A DNA stretch of 13,423 nucleotides, taken from positions 1 through 13,423 of the forward strand of contig JAFAIY010000151.1 of NCBI GenBank assembly GCA_019236485.1, in the 5' to 3' direction. The translations under genes and the position numbers were made by a program. The notes beneath the pieces are model-generated. The model ran no database searches. It had not been told where the DNA came from and was given only the letters and a program-made list of their open reading frames with translations. Positions 7,044 to 12,559 of this stretch are shown here, piece by piece. Within the stretch, counting starts at the first letter, position 1; each line of letters begins with the position of its first letter. Origin of the DNA: Comamonas sp. Its GTDB lineage: Bacteria; Pseudomonadota; Gammaproteobacteria; Burkholderiales; Burkholderiaceae_C.

Positions 7044-7541
7044 GTGACAAACAAAGAACCAGCGGTATTCCGCGTGCTCATGATCTGCACGGGAAACATC
7101 TGCCGCAGCCCCACGGCCCATGGCGTGCTGGAAAAAATGGTGGCAGACGCCGGGCTGCAGGACCTGGTGCAGGTCGATTCCGCAGGCACCCAGGGCTATC
7201 ACGTGGGCGAGGCCCCCGATGCCCGCAGCCAGCAGCACGCGAAACTCCGCGGCTACGACCTCAGCCGGCAGCGCGCTCGCCAGCTGAGGGCGCAGGACTT
7301 CGAGGACTTCGATCTGCTGCTGGTCATGGACGAGAGCAACGAGATCGCGGCGCGCAAGATAGGCTCGCCCGCACAGCAGCAGCGCATGAAGCGGCTGACC
7401 GACTACTGCCAGCGCTTTGATGAGCGCGAGGTGCCCGACCCCTATTACGGCGGCGCCCAGGGCTTCGAGCATGTGCTCGATCTGGTGGAAGACGCCTGCC
7501 GGAATCTGCTGCAGACCATCACCCAAAATCGCCAGACCTGA
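7044..7541 (+). CDS. Low-molecular-weight protein tyrosine phosphatase
   Basis: A 165-residue cytoplasmic phosphatase of the arsenate-reductase-like LMW-PTP fold. The P-loop is CTGNICRS with nucleophile C15 and R21 (CX5R), right after the first strand FRVLMI. The general-acid loop is D132-P-Y-Y-G-G, and the VDSAGTQGYHVGEAPD segment (44-59) is typical. The tyrosine pair after the acid Asp favours real tyrosine phosphatase activity over arsenate reduction. Bacterial LMW-PTPs often counter a BY-kinase in capsule or exopolysaccharide control, but no kinase or polysaccharide gene is present here. Starting at the GTG at 7044 gives the usual family length; the ATG at 6987 would add 19 unconserved residues. 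The stop is followed after 12 nt by the CbrC-family start, so the two are probably co-translated. A diverged N-terminal remnant of a second such gene appears near 8466-8560. Confidence 0.93.
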   Translation: MTNKEPAVFRVLMICTGNICRSPTAHGVLEKMVADAGLQDLVQVDSAGTQGYHVGEAPDARSQQHAKLRGYDLSRQRARQLRAQDFEDFDLLLVMDESNEIAARKIGSPAQQQRMKRLTDYCQRFDEREVPDPYYGGAQGFEHVLDLVEDACRNLLQTITQNRQT

Positions 7542-7553
7542 ATGGAGCTTTCC

Positions 7554-8093
7554 ATGAATTTGCCGAAATTTCGACTCAGCCCCAATGCCTATGCACTGGA
7601 TCTGTTTGTGGCCGAAAGCGGCATCTGTTCCTGCTGCGGTCAGGCACGCGAGCTCAAGTACAACAGCTCTTTCTACAGCCTCGAAACGCCCGACTATCTG
7701 TGCCCCTGGTGCATTGCCGACGGCAGCGCAGCCCAGCGCTACGAGGGCGAATTCAACGACTATCTGGGCATAGAGGGTGTCAGCAGCGACCTCGCCGAAT
7801 CTGACAGCATTGCCATAGAGCGTGAGCTGCTGCAGGAAGTCTGCAGCCGCACGCCCAGCTATCACAGCTGGCAGCAAGAGCAATGGCTGGTGCATTGCAA
7901 CCAGCCCTGCGCCTTTGTGGGCTATACCGATTACGCCGAAATCCAGACCCTGCAGGCCGAGCTGCAAGGCGATATCGCCGGCATGCCCGAGCGTTATCTG
8001 CAGGCCATCAGCAAGACCGGCGATCCCGTGGGTGGCTATCTGTTTCGCTGTATGGAGTGCGGCAGGCACCGGCTGCACACCGATTGCACCTGA
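7554..8093 (+). CDS. CbrC-family (UPF0167) cysteine-rich protein
   Basis: A 179-residue protein of the CbrC/UPF0167 family, named after an E. coli gene tied to colicin E2 tolerance; the biochemical role is unknown. Family features seen are C25-S-C27-C28-G, then CPWCIADGSAA (50-60), and a long acidic, helical middle. Extra cysteine pairs occur at C115/C119 (WLVHCNQPC) and C166/C169 (FRCMECGRH), followed by H172, H175 and C178, so two zinc sites are plausible. I start it at the ATG at 7554, because GGAG at 7544-7547 precedes it by 6 nt; an in-frame ATG at 7542 abuts the phosphatase stop but has no site of its own. It is the middle gene of a tight three-gene unit and probably shares the phosphatase promoter. 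Confidence 0.82.
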   Translation: MNLPKFRLSPNAYALDLFVAESGICSCCGQARELKYNSSFYSLETPDYLCPWCIADGSAAQRYEGEFNDYLGIEGVSSDLAESDSIAIERELLQEVCSRTPSYHSWQQEQWLVHCNQPCAFVGYTDYAEIQTLQAELQGDIAGMPERYLQAISKTGDPVGGYLFRCMECGRHRLHTDCT

Positions 8094-8096
8094 AGC

Positions 8097-8420
8097 ATGA
8101 ACACGGACATCATGCAGGTGGAGTGCAGCCACCATCTCGACGCCAGCGAAGCTGATGCCGAAGGCTTTTTCGAGTACTACTACGAGTACGACATCTACCG
8201 CTTTACGCTGGACGGCATGAGCCTTGTGGTGCGCAGCTATAGCGATACCTGCGAGCAAGCCAGCGTGCTGCGACTGGAAGAAGCCGGCAAGTCACGCCCG
8301 CTGCAGCCCAAGGATCTGAAAAGACCTCTTGTCCAACAGGCGCGGGAGCATCTGCAAAGCCTGGGCAAGCAGGAACTGCGCTGGTTCAACCCCAGGCATG
8401 CGCGTTACGACCCGCTTTGA
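8097..8420 (+). CDS. Small tyrosine-rich protein of unknown function
   Basis: A 107-residue protein that I do not recognise. It starts 3 nt after the CbrC-family stop, so it is almost certainly translated from the same mRNA by re-initiation. It has a striking aromatic block, FFEYYYEYDIYRF (24-36), followed by a strand-rich part (LVVRSYSD, 43-50) and a basic C-terminal helix (DLKRPLVQQAREHLQSLGK). It has no signal peptide or membrane segment and looks like a small soluble cytoplasmic protein. Five tyrosines lie in one short stretch next to a tyrosine phosphatase gene, which makes a phosphatase substrate conceivable, but that is speculation. A second in-frame ATG at 8112 is possible. Beyond its stop lies the debris region, so the operon ends here. 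Confidence 0.7.
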   Translation: MNTDIMQVECSHHLDASEADAEGFFEYYYEYDIYRFTLDGMSLVVRSYSDTCEQASVLRLEEAGKSRPLQPKDLKRPLVQQAREHLQSLGKQELRWFNPRHARYDPL

Positions 8421-8465
8421 GCAGGCCACCGAGCGCTCGGGCTACGACGCACCCACCGCCAGCTC

Positions 8466-8560
8466 ATGGCGACCGCAGACACCCGGCACCTCGGCGTCCG
8501 GGAAACACCAGGCCATGAAGACACACATCCACCATTTCGTGTGCTCATGGTCTGCCGGAA
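8466..8560 (+). pseudogene. Probable 5' remnant of a second LMW protein tyrosine phosphatase gene
   Basis: From an ATG at 8466 the frame reads about 23 unconserved residues and then FRVLMVC (8535-8555), the first strand and nucleophile position of LMW-PTPs. Compared with the intact gene at 7068-7088, those seven codons differ only by two silent third-base changes and a Val/Ile exchange, the pattern of related coding sequence rather than chance. The rest of the P-loop is missing: after the Cys codon the sequence turns within a few bases into the antisense of a fumarylacetoacetase gene. I infer a deletion that joined the 5' end of this gene to the truncated fah gene. The match is short, so confidence is limited. 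The 45 bp from 8421 to 8465 hold nothing I can identify. Confidence 0.4.
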
Positions 8561-9235
8561 AATCCAGGGCCAGACCGTGCTGGCGAAGTTCTTGGACAGG
8601 AAAGGGCCCAGCGGCTGGTATTCCCAGGCCTGGATGTCTCGTGCGCTCCAGTCGTTGAACAGCGTGATGCCGAAGACATGCTGCTCGGCAGCCTGCATGG
8701 ACACGGGCACGCCCTGGACGTTGGGCTGGCCGATGAAGATGCCCAGCTCCAGCTCGATGTCCAGCCACGCACAGGGCGCCAGCACGGGCTGAGCCGCATC
8801 GGGCGCCCTGGACTGGCCCATGGGACGATGAAAGGACGAGCCGCTGGCCTGCAGCGTGGAGACACGGCCGTGGTAGCCGATGGGCACCCATTTGTAATTG
8901 GGCAGCAGCGGGTTGTCGGAACGGAACTGCCGGCCGATTTCGGAGGCGTGGTGAATGCCGACGTAGAAGTCGGTGTAGTCATCCACCTCGCAGGGCAGAC
9001 CCAGCTCCACGGCAGACTGGGGCGGCAGCGCGGGCTCCCATGCCAATTGCCTGGTGCTTCCCGCACGCAAGCCTTCGGAAAGTGCCTGGCACAGGGCCTG
9101 GCGCTCTTGCGGCGTGACCTGCATCAGCCGGTGCATGTCCGCATGGTCGATCAAGCCGGCGGCGCGCAGGTCCAGCACCTGGTCGCCGATGCGCCAGCCG
9201 CTCTCACCCGCCGTGCGGAAGCGGCCGGAGGGCAC
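8561..9235 (-). pseudogene. fahA: Fumarylacetoacetase gene fragment, truncated at both ends
   Basis: Fumarylacetoacetase performs the last step of tyrosine breakdown, splitting fumarylacetoacetate into fumarate and acetoacetate. The frame is open and clearly homologous from GRFRTAG at its start to FLSKNFASTVWPWI at its end. It keeps most active-site residues of the family: DYTDFY and HH (Asp metal ligand, His base), RQFR, DIELELG (two Glu ligands), NDWSARDIQ and GPFLSK. By comparison with the mammalian enzyme of about 419 residues it lacks roughly the first 20 and everything after about residue 265, so it cannot make the enzyme. After WPWI the sequence diverges completely. No start codon or ribosome site belongs to it: upstream in the same frame is a TAG at 9238-9236 and then a VOC gene fragment. 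An intact copy may exist elsewhere in the genome. Confidence 0.8.
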
Positions 9236-9352
9236 CTAGTCCTCGGCAATGACCAGCACGAAGTCCATCTTCAGCATCTGGTTGTACCAGAGCACGGTTT
9301 CCTTGGCGTCCCTTCAGCGGTAGGCCACGCGATGGATGCGGTCGATCTTCAT
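9236..9352 (-). pseudogene. VOC family gene fragment with two nonsense codons
   Basis: An ATG at 9352, 5 nt after the hppD stop, opens MKIDRIHRVAYR, the first strand of a VOC (glyoxalase-like) protein. The frame is broken by TGA at codon 13 (9316-9314), continues with recognisable family sequence (DAKETVLWYNQMLKMDFVLV) and meets a second stop, TAG at codon 39 (9238-9236). Three codons later (VPS) the homology switches to fumarylacetoacetase, so about two thirds of the gene is missing. It was probably the second gene of an hppD operon. The nonsense codons are seen directly; the family and the deletion are inferred. Confidence 0.65.
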
Positions 9353-9357
9353 GGCGC

Positions 9358-10446
9358 TCACTCCTTGGCGGTTTCGAGCACGCCGCGGTTGATCTGGTCG
9401 CGTTCCATGGACTCGAACAGCGCCTTGAAGTTGCCCTCGCCGAAGCCTTCGCGGTAGTTGCCCTTGCGCTCGATGAACTCGAAGAACACGGGGCCCAGCA
9501 GCGGCTCGGAGAAGATCTGCAGCAGCAGGCGCGGCTGGCCGCCTTCGGTGGTGCCGTCGAGCAAGATGCCGCGCGACTGCAGCTCGCCCACAGGCTGGCC
9601 GTGGCCAGGCAGGCGCTTGGCGAGGTTCTCGTAATAGATGTCGTTGGGCGCGGTCAGCAGCGGAATGCCAGCCATCTGCAGGCTGTCGATGGCCGTGGGC
9701 AGGTCTTCGCACAGCAGCGCGATGTGCTGGATACCCTCGCCGTTGAACTTCATCAGGAATTCCTCGATCTGGCCACCGCCCTGCTTCGCTTCCTCGTTCA
9801 GGGGAATGCGGATCAGGCCGTCAGGCGCAGTCATGGCCTTGGAGGTCAGGCCCGTGTACTCGCCCTGGATGTCGAAGTAGCGGATTTCCTGGAAGTTGAA
9901 CAGCTTGTTGTAGAAGTCGGCCCAGTAGGCCATGCGGCCGCGGTAGACGTTGTGCGTGAGGTGGTCGACGACCTGGAAGCCGTGGCCCTTGGGATTGCGG
10001 TCCACACCGGGCAGGAACTCGAAGTCGATGTCGTAGATGGACTTGCCGTCTTCGTAGCGGTCGATCAGGTACAGCGGCGCACCACCGATGCCCTTGATGG
10101 CGGGCAGACGCAGTTCCATGGGGCCGGTGGGAATGTCCACGGGCTGCGCGCCCAGCTCCAGCGCACGCTTGTAAGCCTTGTGCGCATCCTTGACACGGAA
10201 GGCCAGGCCACAGGCGCTGGGGCCGTGCTCGGCCGTGAAATAGGCAGCCTGGCTCTTGGGCTCGCGGTTGATGATGAAATTGATGCCACCCTGGCGGTAC
10301 AGCACCACATCCTTGGAGCGATGCTTGGCCACCAGCGTGAAGCCCAGCTTCTCGAACAGCGGCTCCAGCACGCCGTCGGCAGGCGAGGCGAACTCGACGA
10401 ATTCAAAGCCGCACAGGCCCATGGGATTTTCGAACAAATCGGTCAT
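9358..10446 (-). CDS. hppD: 4-hydroxyphenylpyruvate dioxygenase
   Basis: Converts 4-hydroxyphenylpyruvate and O2 into homogentisate and CO2, the entry step of the homogentisate route for tyrosine and phenylalanine breakdown. The protein has 362 residues, close to the Pseudomonas enzyme, with two VOC-fold halves. All three iron ligands are visible: H162 in VDHLTHNV, H241 in GIQHIAL and E323 in [10 protein letters not shown]; the C-terminal [18 protein letters not shown] block, which gates the active site, is complete. The start is the ATG at 10446, preceded by AGGA with suitable spacing; the open frame continues 31 residues further up through a repeat element, but those residues are not family sequence. 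Only 32 bp separate the start from that 80-bp repeat, so the promoter must lie within the repeat or further up. Downstream the original pathway partners are decayed. Confidence 0.96.
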   Translation of the reverse strand: MTDLFENPMGLCGFEFVEFASPADGVLEPLFEKLGFTLVAKHRSKDVVLYRQGGINFIINREPKSQAAYFTAEHGPSACGLAFRVKDAHKAYKRALELGAQPVDIPTGPMELRLPAIKGIGGAPLYLIDRYEDGKSIYDIDFEFLPGVDRNPKGHGFQVVDHLTHNVYRGRMAYWADFYNKLFNFQEIRYFDIQGEYTGLTSKAMTAPDGLIRIPLNEEAKQGGGQIEEFLMKFNGEGIQHIALLCEDLPTAIDSLQMAGIPLLTAPNDIYYENLAKRLPGHGQPVGELQSRGILLDGTTEGGQPRLLLQIFSEPLLGPVFFEFIERKGNYREGFGEGNFKALFESMERDQINRGVLETAKE

Positions 10447-10478
10447 GACGAGGTTTCCTGCAAAAAAATGAAATGGAT

Positions 10479-10558
10479 ACGACTTACGCAAATCAGGCTC
10501 AGGCAAGACGTTTACCCCATGGGCATGCCTCTTATGCACCCTTGTTTGCGTAAGTCCT
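10479..10558. repeat. 80-bp inverted-repeat element, copy 1 (MITE/REP-like)
   Basis: GACTTACGCAAA at 10481-10492 is matched by its exact complement at 10545-10556; counting mismatches the arms extend further inward and outward. Copy 2 (11024-11103) has the same length and orientation. The left 29 bases of the two copies differ at one base and the right 18 agree, while the centres are unrelated. ATGGAT stands just outside both ends (10473-10478 and 10560-10565), as a target duplication would. The element lies between the ridA stop and the hppD start. It has no coding capacity. It could be a miniature transposable element or a structured 3' UTR element; both copies sit just past a stop codon on the minus strand. 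Confidence 0.8.
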
Positions 10559-10575
10559 GATGGATGATGGCGCGA

Positions 10576-10956
10576 TCAGACTGCTTTATCCAGCGCCTGG
10601 ACTTCGATCTCAACGCCAACGCCAAAAACCAGCTGGGCCTGCACCAGGCTGCGCACCGGATAACGGCCTTCCTTGAAATAGCTGGCGTAGACCTTGTTGA
10701 AGGCATCGAAATGAGCCAGGTCGCTGAGCCAGATATTGGCCTTCACCACGTCGTCCAGCGAGCTGCCCACTGCCTCCAGCCGCGCCGCGATGGCCTTGAG
10801 AACGGCGTGTGTCTGCTCTTCGATGGAGCCGGTGAGCGGGCGCTTGTCCTCGCCGAAGGGAATCTGCCCCGACAGCATCAGAAAGCCGCCTGCGCGGACT
10901 GCGGAAGAGAAGGGCATGCCGCCGGGCGCGGGGTAGAAGGTTGCAGTGGAGTTCAT
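10576..10956 (-). CDS. RidA-family enamine/imine deaminase
   Basis: A 126-residue protein of the RidA (YjgF/YER057c/UK114) family, cytoplasmic homotrimers that hydrolyse reactive 2-aminoacrylate or other imines to keto acids. The fold markers are GGFLMLSGQIP (23-33), EEQTHAVLKAI (46-56), DDVVKANIWLSD (68-79), and the conserved arginine R102 in YPVRSLVQAQL that binds the substrate carboxylate. The segment after that Arg reads SLVQAQL rather than the SAVGV of classical RidA, so it belongs to one of the other subgroups and may prefer a different imine. It lies between a permease with a FAD oxidoreductase upstream and hppD downstream, which fits clearing the imine made by amino acid oxidation. 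The gene is bordered on both sides by copies of an 80-bp repeat. The start at 10956 has only a weak purine-rich site. Confidence 0.88.
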   Translation of the reverse strand: MNSTATFYPAPGGMPFSSAVRAGGFLMLSGQIPFGEDKRPLTGSIEEQTHAVLKAIAARLEAVGSSLDDVVKANIWLSDLAHFDAFNKVYASYFKEGRYPVRSLVQAQLVFGVGVEIEVQALDKAV

Positions 10957-11023
10957 CGAAATGCTCTCAAGGTTCAGGGGTTACAACAGGCTGGCGCAAC
11001 GGTCTGCGCAAGCCCTCATTCAC

Positions 11024-11103
11024 ACGACTTACGCAAATCAGGTTCAGGCAAGCGCTTTTCCTCAAAAAAACAGTCCTGACGCATCCTTGTTTGCGTAAGT
11101 CCT
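11024..11103. repeat. 80-bp inverted-repeat element, copy 2 (MITE/REP-like)
   Basis: Second copy of the element at 10479-10558, in the same orientation. GACTTACGCAAA at 11026-11037 pairs with its exact complement at 11090-11101. The centre, which has a run of seven A at 11064-11070, is unlike copy 1. No clean flanking direct repeat is seen; TTCA occurs near both ends but not at matching positions. It begins 7 bp past the stop of the permease gene on the minus strand. The remainder of the 154-bp gap up to the ridA start (10957-11023) holds nothing else I can name and should contain any separate ridA promoter. Confidence 0.78.
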
Positions 11104-11110
11104 CTTTCAA

Positions 11111-12511
11111 TCAAACTGCAGTCTGCACCAGCCGGACGGGCTGGCGAAAAACCATGCGGTACATGGCATAGACCGCCAGCACCCACACCGGAATGGCATA
11201 GGCCGAGGCACGTACGCCGGGCGTGAGCAGCATCACGACCACCACCAGCACCATGGCAGCCAGGCAGATGTAGTTGGTCAGCGGGAACAGCGGTGCCTTG
11301 AAGCTGCGCTGCGTGCCCTTGGCATCATGCAGCTTGCGGTAGTTCAGGTGCGAAATGATGATGATGGTCCAGATGATCACCAACGCCGCCGTGATCAACG
11401 AGATCAGCAGCTCGATCACGCCGGCAGGAGCCACATAGTTCAGCACCACGCAGAATGCCGTGACGATGCCGGGGTAGACGATGGCCTTCACGGGCACGCC
11501 GCGCTTGTTGACTTCGGCCAGCGACTTGGGAGCGTTGCCTTCCTGGGCCATGCCGTACAGCAGACGGCTGGAGCTGTAGACCATGCTGTTGTAGACCGAC
11601 AGCGTGGCCGTGAGGATCACGAAGTTCAGCATATGCGCGGCCAGATGCTCGCCCATGCCCGAGAACACCAGCACAAAGGGACTGCTGCTGTAGGTGCCGC
11701 CACCGGCCTTGAGCTGGGCCACCAGATCGGTCCAGGGCGTCAGCGACAGCAGCACGGCCATCGAGCCCACATAGAACAGCAGCACGCGCACCATGAGCTG
11801 GTTGATCGCCTTGGGGATGACCTTGCGCGGCTCTTCGGTTTCTGCAGCGGCAAAGCCCAGCATTTCCACGCCGCCGAAGGCGAACATGATGAAGGCAAAG
11901 GCCATGAACAAGCCCTTGAAGCCGTTCGGCAGGAAACCGCCTTGCGTCCACAGGTTGCTGATCGACTGCGTGGGGTTGTGCGTGGTGGACAGCAGGTAAA
12001 TGCCGGTGGCGATCATCGCCACCACGGCCACGATCTTGATCAGCGCGAACCAGAACTCAAACTCGCCATAGGCCTTGACGTTGATGAAGTTCACGCCGTT
12101 GATGAGCACAAAGCACACGGCGGCCGTCACCCAGACCGGGATCTCGGGCCACCAGAACTGGATGAACTTGCCCACGGCCGTCAACTCCAGCATGCCCACC
12201 AGCACATAGAGGGCCACGCAGTTCCAGCCCGACAGGAAACCGGCAAAGCGACCCACGTAGCGGTTGGCGAAATAGCTGAACGAACCGGCCGAGGGCTCCT
12301 CGACCAGCATCTCACCCAGAAAACGCATGATGAAGAAGATCAGCAGGCCGCCGATGGTGTAGCCCAGCAGCACGCCAGGGCCGGCCAGCTCGATGATGCC
12401 GGCCGAGCCCAGAAACAGCCCGGTGCCTATGGTGCCGCCCAGCGCAATCAGCTGGATATGGCGGTTCTTGAGCTTGCGCTCCAGATGCCCGTTGGAGGAA
12501 GGGGTATGCAT
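11111..12511 (-). CDS. Amino acid permease, AroP/PheP-like (APC superfamily)
   Basis: A 466-residue inner-membrane proton symporter of the amino acid transporter group with twelve predicted helices. The N-terminal GGTIGTGLFLGSA (25-37) is the substrate-binding unwound helix 1 of this family. Blocks such as FLSGWNCVALYVLVGMLE, GKFIQFWWPEIPVWV and AYGEFEFWFALIKIVAV follow the PheP/AroP pattern closely, so aromatic amino acids are the likeliest cargo, though proline or histidine carriers share much of it. The length is normal. The start at 12511 has a strong AGGAGA site about 7 nt upstream. Only 48 bp separate it from the FAD oxidoreductase gene upstream, on the same strand, so the two are probably one transcript. 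An 80-bp repeat begins right after its stop. Confidence 0.88.
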   Translation of the reverse strand: MHTPSSNGHLERKLKNRHIQLIALGGTIGTGLFLGSAGIIELAGPGVLLGYTIGGLLIFFIMRFLGEMLVEEPSAGSFSYFANRYVGRFAGFLSGWNCVALYVLVGMLELTAVGKFIQFWWPEIPVWVTAAVCFVLINGVNFINVKAYGEFEFWFALIKIVAVVAMIATGIYLLSTTHNPTQSISNLWTQGGFLPNGFKGLFMAFAFIMFAFGGVEMLGFAAAETEEPRKVIPKAINQLMVRVLLFYVGSMAVLLSLTPWTDLVAQLKAGGGTYSSSPFVLVFSGMGEHLAAHMLNFVILTATLSVYNSMVYSSSRLLYGMAQEGNAPKSLAEVNKRGVPVKAIVYPGIVTAFCVVLNYVAPAGVIELLISLITAALVIIWTIIIISHLNYRKLHDAKGTQRSFKAPLFPLTNYICLAAMVLVVVVMLLTPGVRASAYAIPVWVLAVYAMYRMVFRQPVRLVQTAV

Positions 12512-12559
12512 GGTTTGTCTCCTGTTATCTATATCTACCTATGCGGATCCGAAAGGCGC

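Noticed and set aside
7029..8258. Long minus-strand open frame opposite the phosphatase operon
   Set aside because: The plus strand carries a CX5R phosphatase and a CbrC-family protein with proper ribosome sites; the minus product has no family features.
8429..8440. Palindrome CCGAGCGCTCGG after the small tyrosine-rich gene
   Set aside because: It has no loop, a stem of only four pairs when given one, and no T tract; such short palindromes are frequent in GC-rich DNA.
8405..9235. Minus-strand open frame that could be taken as a complete 276-residue fumarylacetoacetase
   Set aside because: It begins immediately after a stop codon inside VOC-derived sequence, lacks the family's first residues and loses all homology after WPWI; it is a fragment.
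10447..10539. N-terminal extension of hppD through the repeat element
   Set aside because: The added 31 residues are encoded mostly by the 80-bp repeat and are not part of the enzyme family; ATG 10446 has its own ribosome site and places the iron ligands at the usual positions.
10479..11103. A two-unit CRISPR-like array
   Set aside because: The units are 80 bp with inverted-repeat ends, separated by a complete gene, and no cas genes are present.
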